The notes under the pieces: generated by a model
What the model was told of the DNA's origin: nothing
The model's database searches: none
Seen by the model: only the letters and a program-made list of their open reading frames with translations
In this document: piece after piece, positions 6,540 to 7,077 of the stretch
How positions within the stretch are numbered: the first letter of the stretch is position 1
How the letters are laid out: the number at the start of each line of letters is the position of its first letter
Made by a program: the position numbers and the translations under genes
Assembly (NCBI GenBank): GCA_021796315.1
Contig: JAJYOH010000314.1
Location: 1-7,077 of the forward strand
DNA from: Chloroflexota bacterium
GTDB taxonomy: Bacteria > Chloroflexota > Anaerolineae > Anaerolineales > Villigracilaceae
Direction: 5' to 3'
Length of the DNA stretch: 7,077 nucleotides

Positions 6540-7077
6540 TGAGTTTATTCGCCACCGCTTCTGAGACTCCGCCATAACGACGGTCGCGCTGGGCAAAGGT
6601 CTCAATAGCGCGGCGGTATTCCTCCTTATCGAAATCGGGCCAATAGGTTGGGGTGATATACCACTCTGAATAAGCGGCCTGCCAGATCAAAAAATTGCTG
6701 ACGCGCAGTTCGCCCGAGGTGCGGATGATCAGATCGGGGTCAGGCACGCCCGCCGTGTAAAGATACTGGCTGACCAGTTCATCGCTTACGGCTTCAGGCT
6801 TCACGCCGTCTTTCATCATCTTCTGGATGGCCTGGACGATCTCATCGCGTCCGCCATAATTGAAGGCGATATTCAAGATCAGGCGGTCATTGTGCTTGGT
6901 CATATCTATAGCGTCCAGAACTTTTTCCTGGAGTGTTGGAGAAAGCTGTTCCAAACGCCCAATATGACGCAGCTGCACGCCTTCTTTGTTGAGCTCGTTT
7001 AATTCGCGGTCGATCACATCCTCGAGAATGTTCATCAAGCCGCGGACTTCTTCCGGAGGACGCCCCCAGTTTTCGAT
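6532..7077 (-). CDS. uppS: Isoprenyl transferase (undecaprenyl diphosphate synthase), 5' end outside window
   Basis: UppS adds isopentenyl units in cis to farnesyl diphosphate, making the C55 carrier lipid for peptidoglycan and other wall polymers. The frame is open from the window edge, so 181 residues are visible; the family has about 240-250, so roughly the first 65-75 are missing, including the catalytic 'DGNGRWA' block. Visible family marks are 'ENWGRP' at the very edge (residues 2-7), 'LNIAFNYGGRDEI' (about 68-80), and the substrate-binding signature 'DPDLIIRTSGELRVSNFL' (114-131) followed by 'WQAAYSEWY'. 'YWPDF' and 'RRYGG' close the protein. An internal TTG/ATG near 7038 is not the true start, since family sequence continues upstream of it. 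It is the first visible gene of the operon with cdsA and glpX; its last 8 bases overlap cdsA. Confidence 0.94.
   Translation of the reverse strand: MENWGRPPEEVRGLMNILEDVIDRELNELNKEGVQLRHIGRLEQLSPTLQEKVLDAIDMTKHNDRLILNIAFNYGGRDEIVQAIQKMMKDGVKPEAVSDELVSQYLYTAGVPDPDLIIRTSGELRVSNFLIWQAAYSEWYITPTYWPDFDKEEYRRAIETFAQRDRRYGGVSEAVANKLNG

Noticed and set aside
6540..6605. Upstream start for cdsA adding 22 residues.
   Set aside because: The extra stretch is entirely within uppS coding sequence, is polar, and lies ahead of the usual CdsA start next to the first membrane helix.
1..7077. CRISPR array, rRNA, additional tRNAs, or a riboswitch.
   Set aside because: No regularly spaced repeats, rRNA segments, second cloverleaf or riboswitch core were seen on reading both strands; covariance-model search was not possible.

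Overview
The window looks like a chromosomal piece of a Chloroflexota bacterium, probably Anaerolineae. This rests on the style of its proteins: a 7TM-PAS sensor kinase, a degenerate-NTPase/TPR protein ending its first domain in an 'APDFWAFRH' motif, and an integrase with 'SPHKFRHGH'. It was judged by recall, without a database search. Nearly everything is on the minus strand. The only plus-strand coding trace is a broken integrase.

Right part (about 4460-7077), housekeeping. Reading right to left there is uppS (undecaprenyl diphosphate synthase, 5' end cut by the window), cdsA (CDP-diglyceride synthase) and glpX (class II fructose-1,6-bisphosphatase). They form one tight operon: uppS and cdsA overlap by 8 bases, and cdsA and glpX are 13 bases apart with the glpX ribosome site between them. 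The first two make the lipid carrier for cell-wall synthesis and the activated precursor of phospholipids. The third is a gluconeogenic enzyme, an unusual companion. Beyond the operon lies a tRNA-Asn(GTT) gene with a perfect consensus promoter (TTGACA, 17 bases, TATAAT) and a long hairpin just downstream.

Middle part (about 2418-4460), a decayed accessory island next to the tRNA. It holds an intact small unknown gene (107 aa, strong ribosome site), the 3' piece of a tyrosine recombinase, the 3' piece of an IS200/IS605-like TnpA transposase with internal stops directly abutting it in the opposite orientation, and a frameshifted Mrr-type restriction endonuclease gene. The Mrr reading frame can be followed to its natural end through two compensating shifts. 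The part that should carry the catalytic QxK motif is missing.

Left part (1-2342), apparently intact accessory genes in the same direction: a 436-aa protein with an N-terminal alpha/beta domain resembling an inactive NTPase followed by about five TPR repeats, then the start of a sensor histidine kinase (seven membrane helices and a PAS domain) that leaves the window.

No CRISPR array, rRNA or complete mobile element is present. The best candidates for unexplored biology are the TPR protein and its neighbours. I do not see proof of a new complete system; the picture is mainly a tRNA-linked island in decay with two or three surviving genes.
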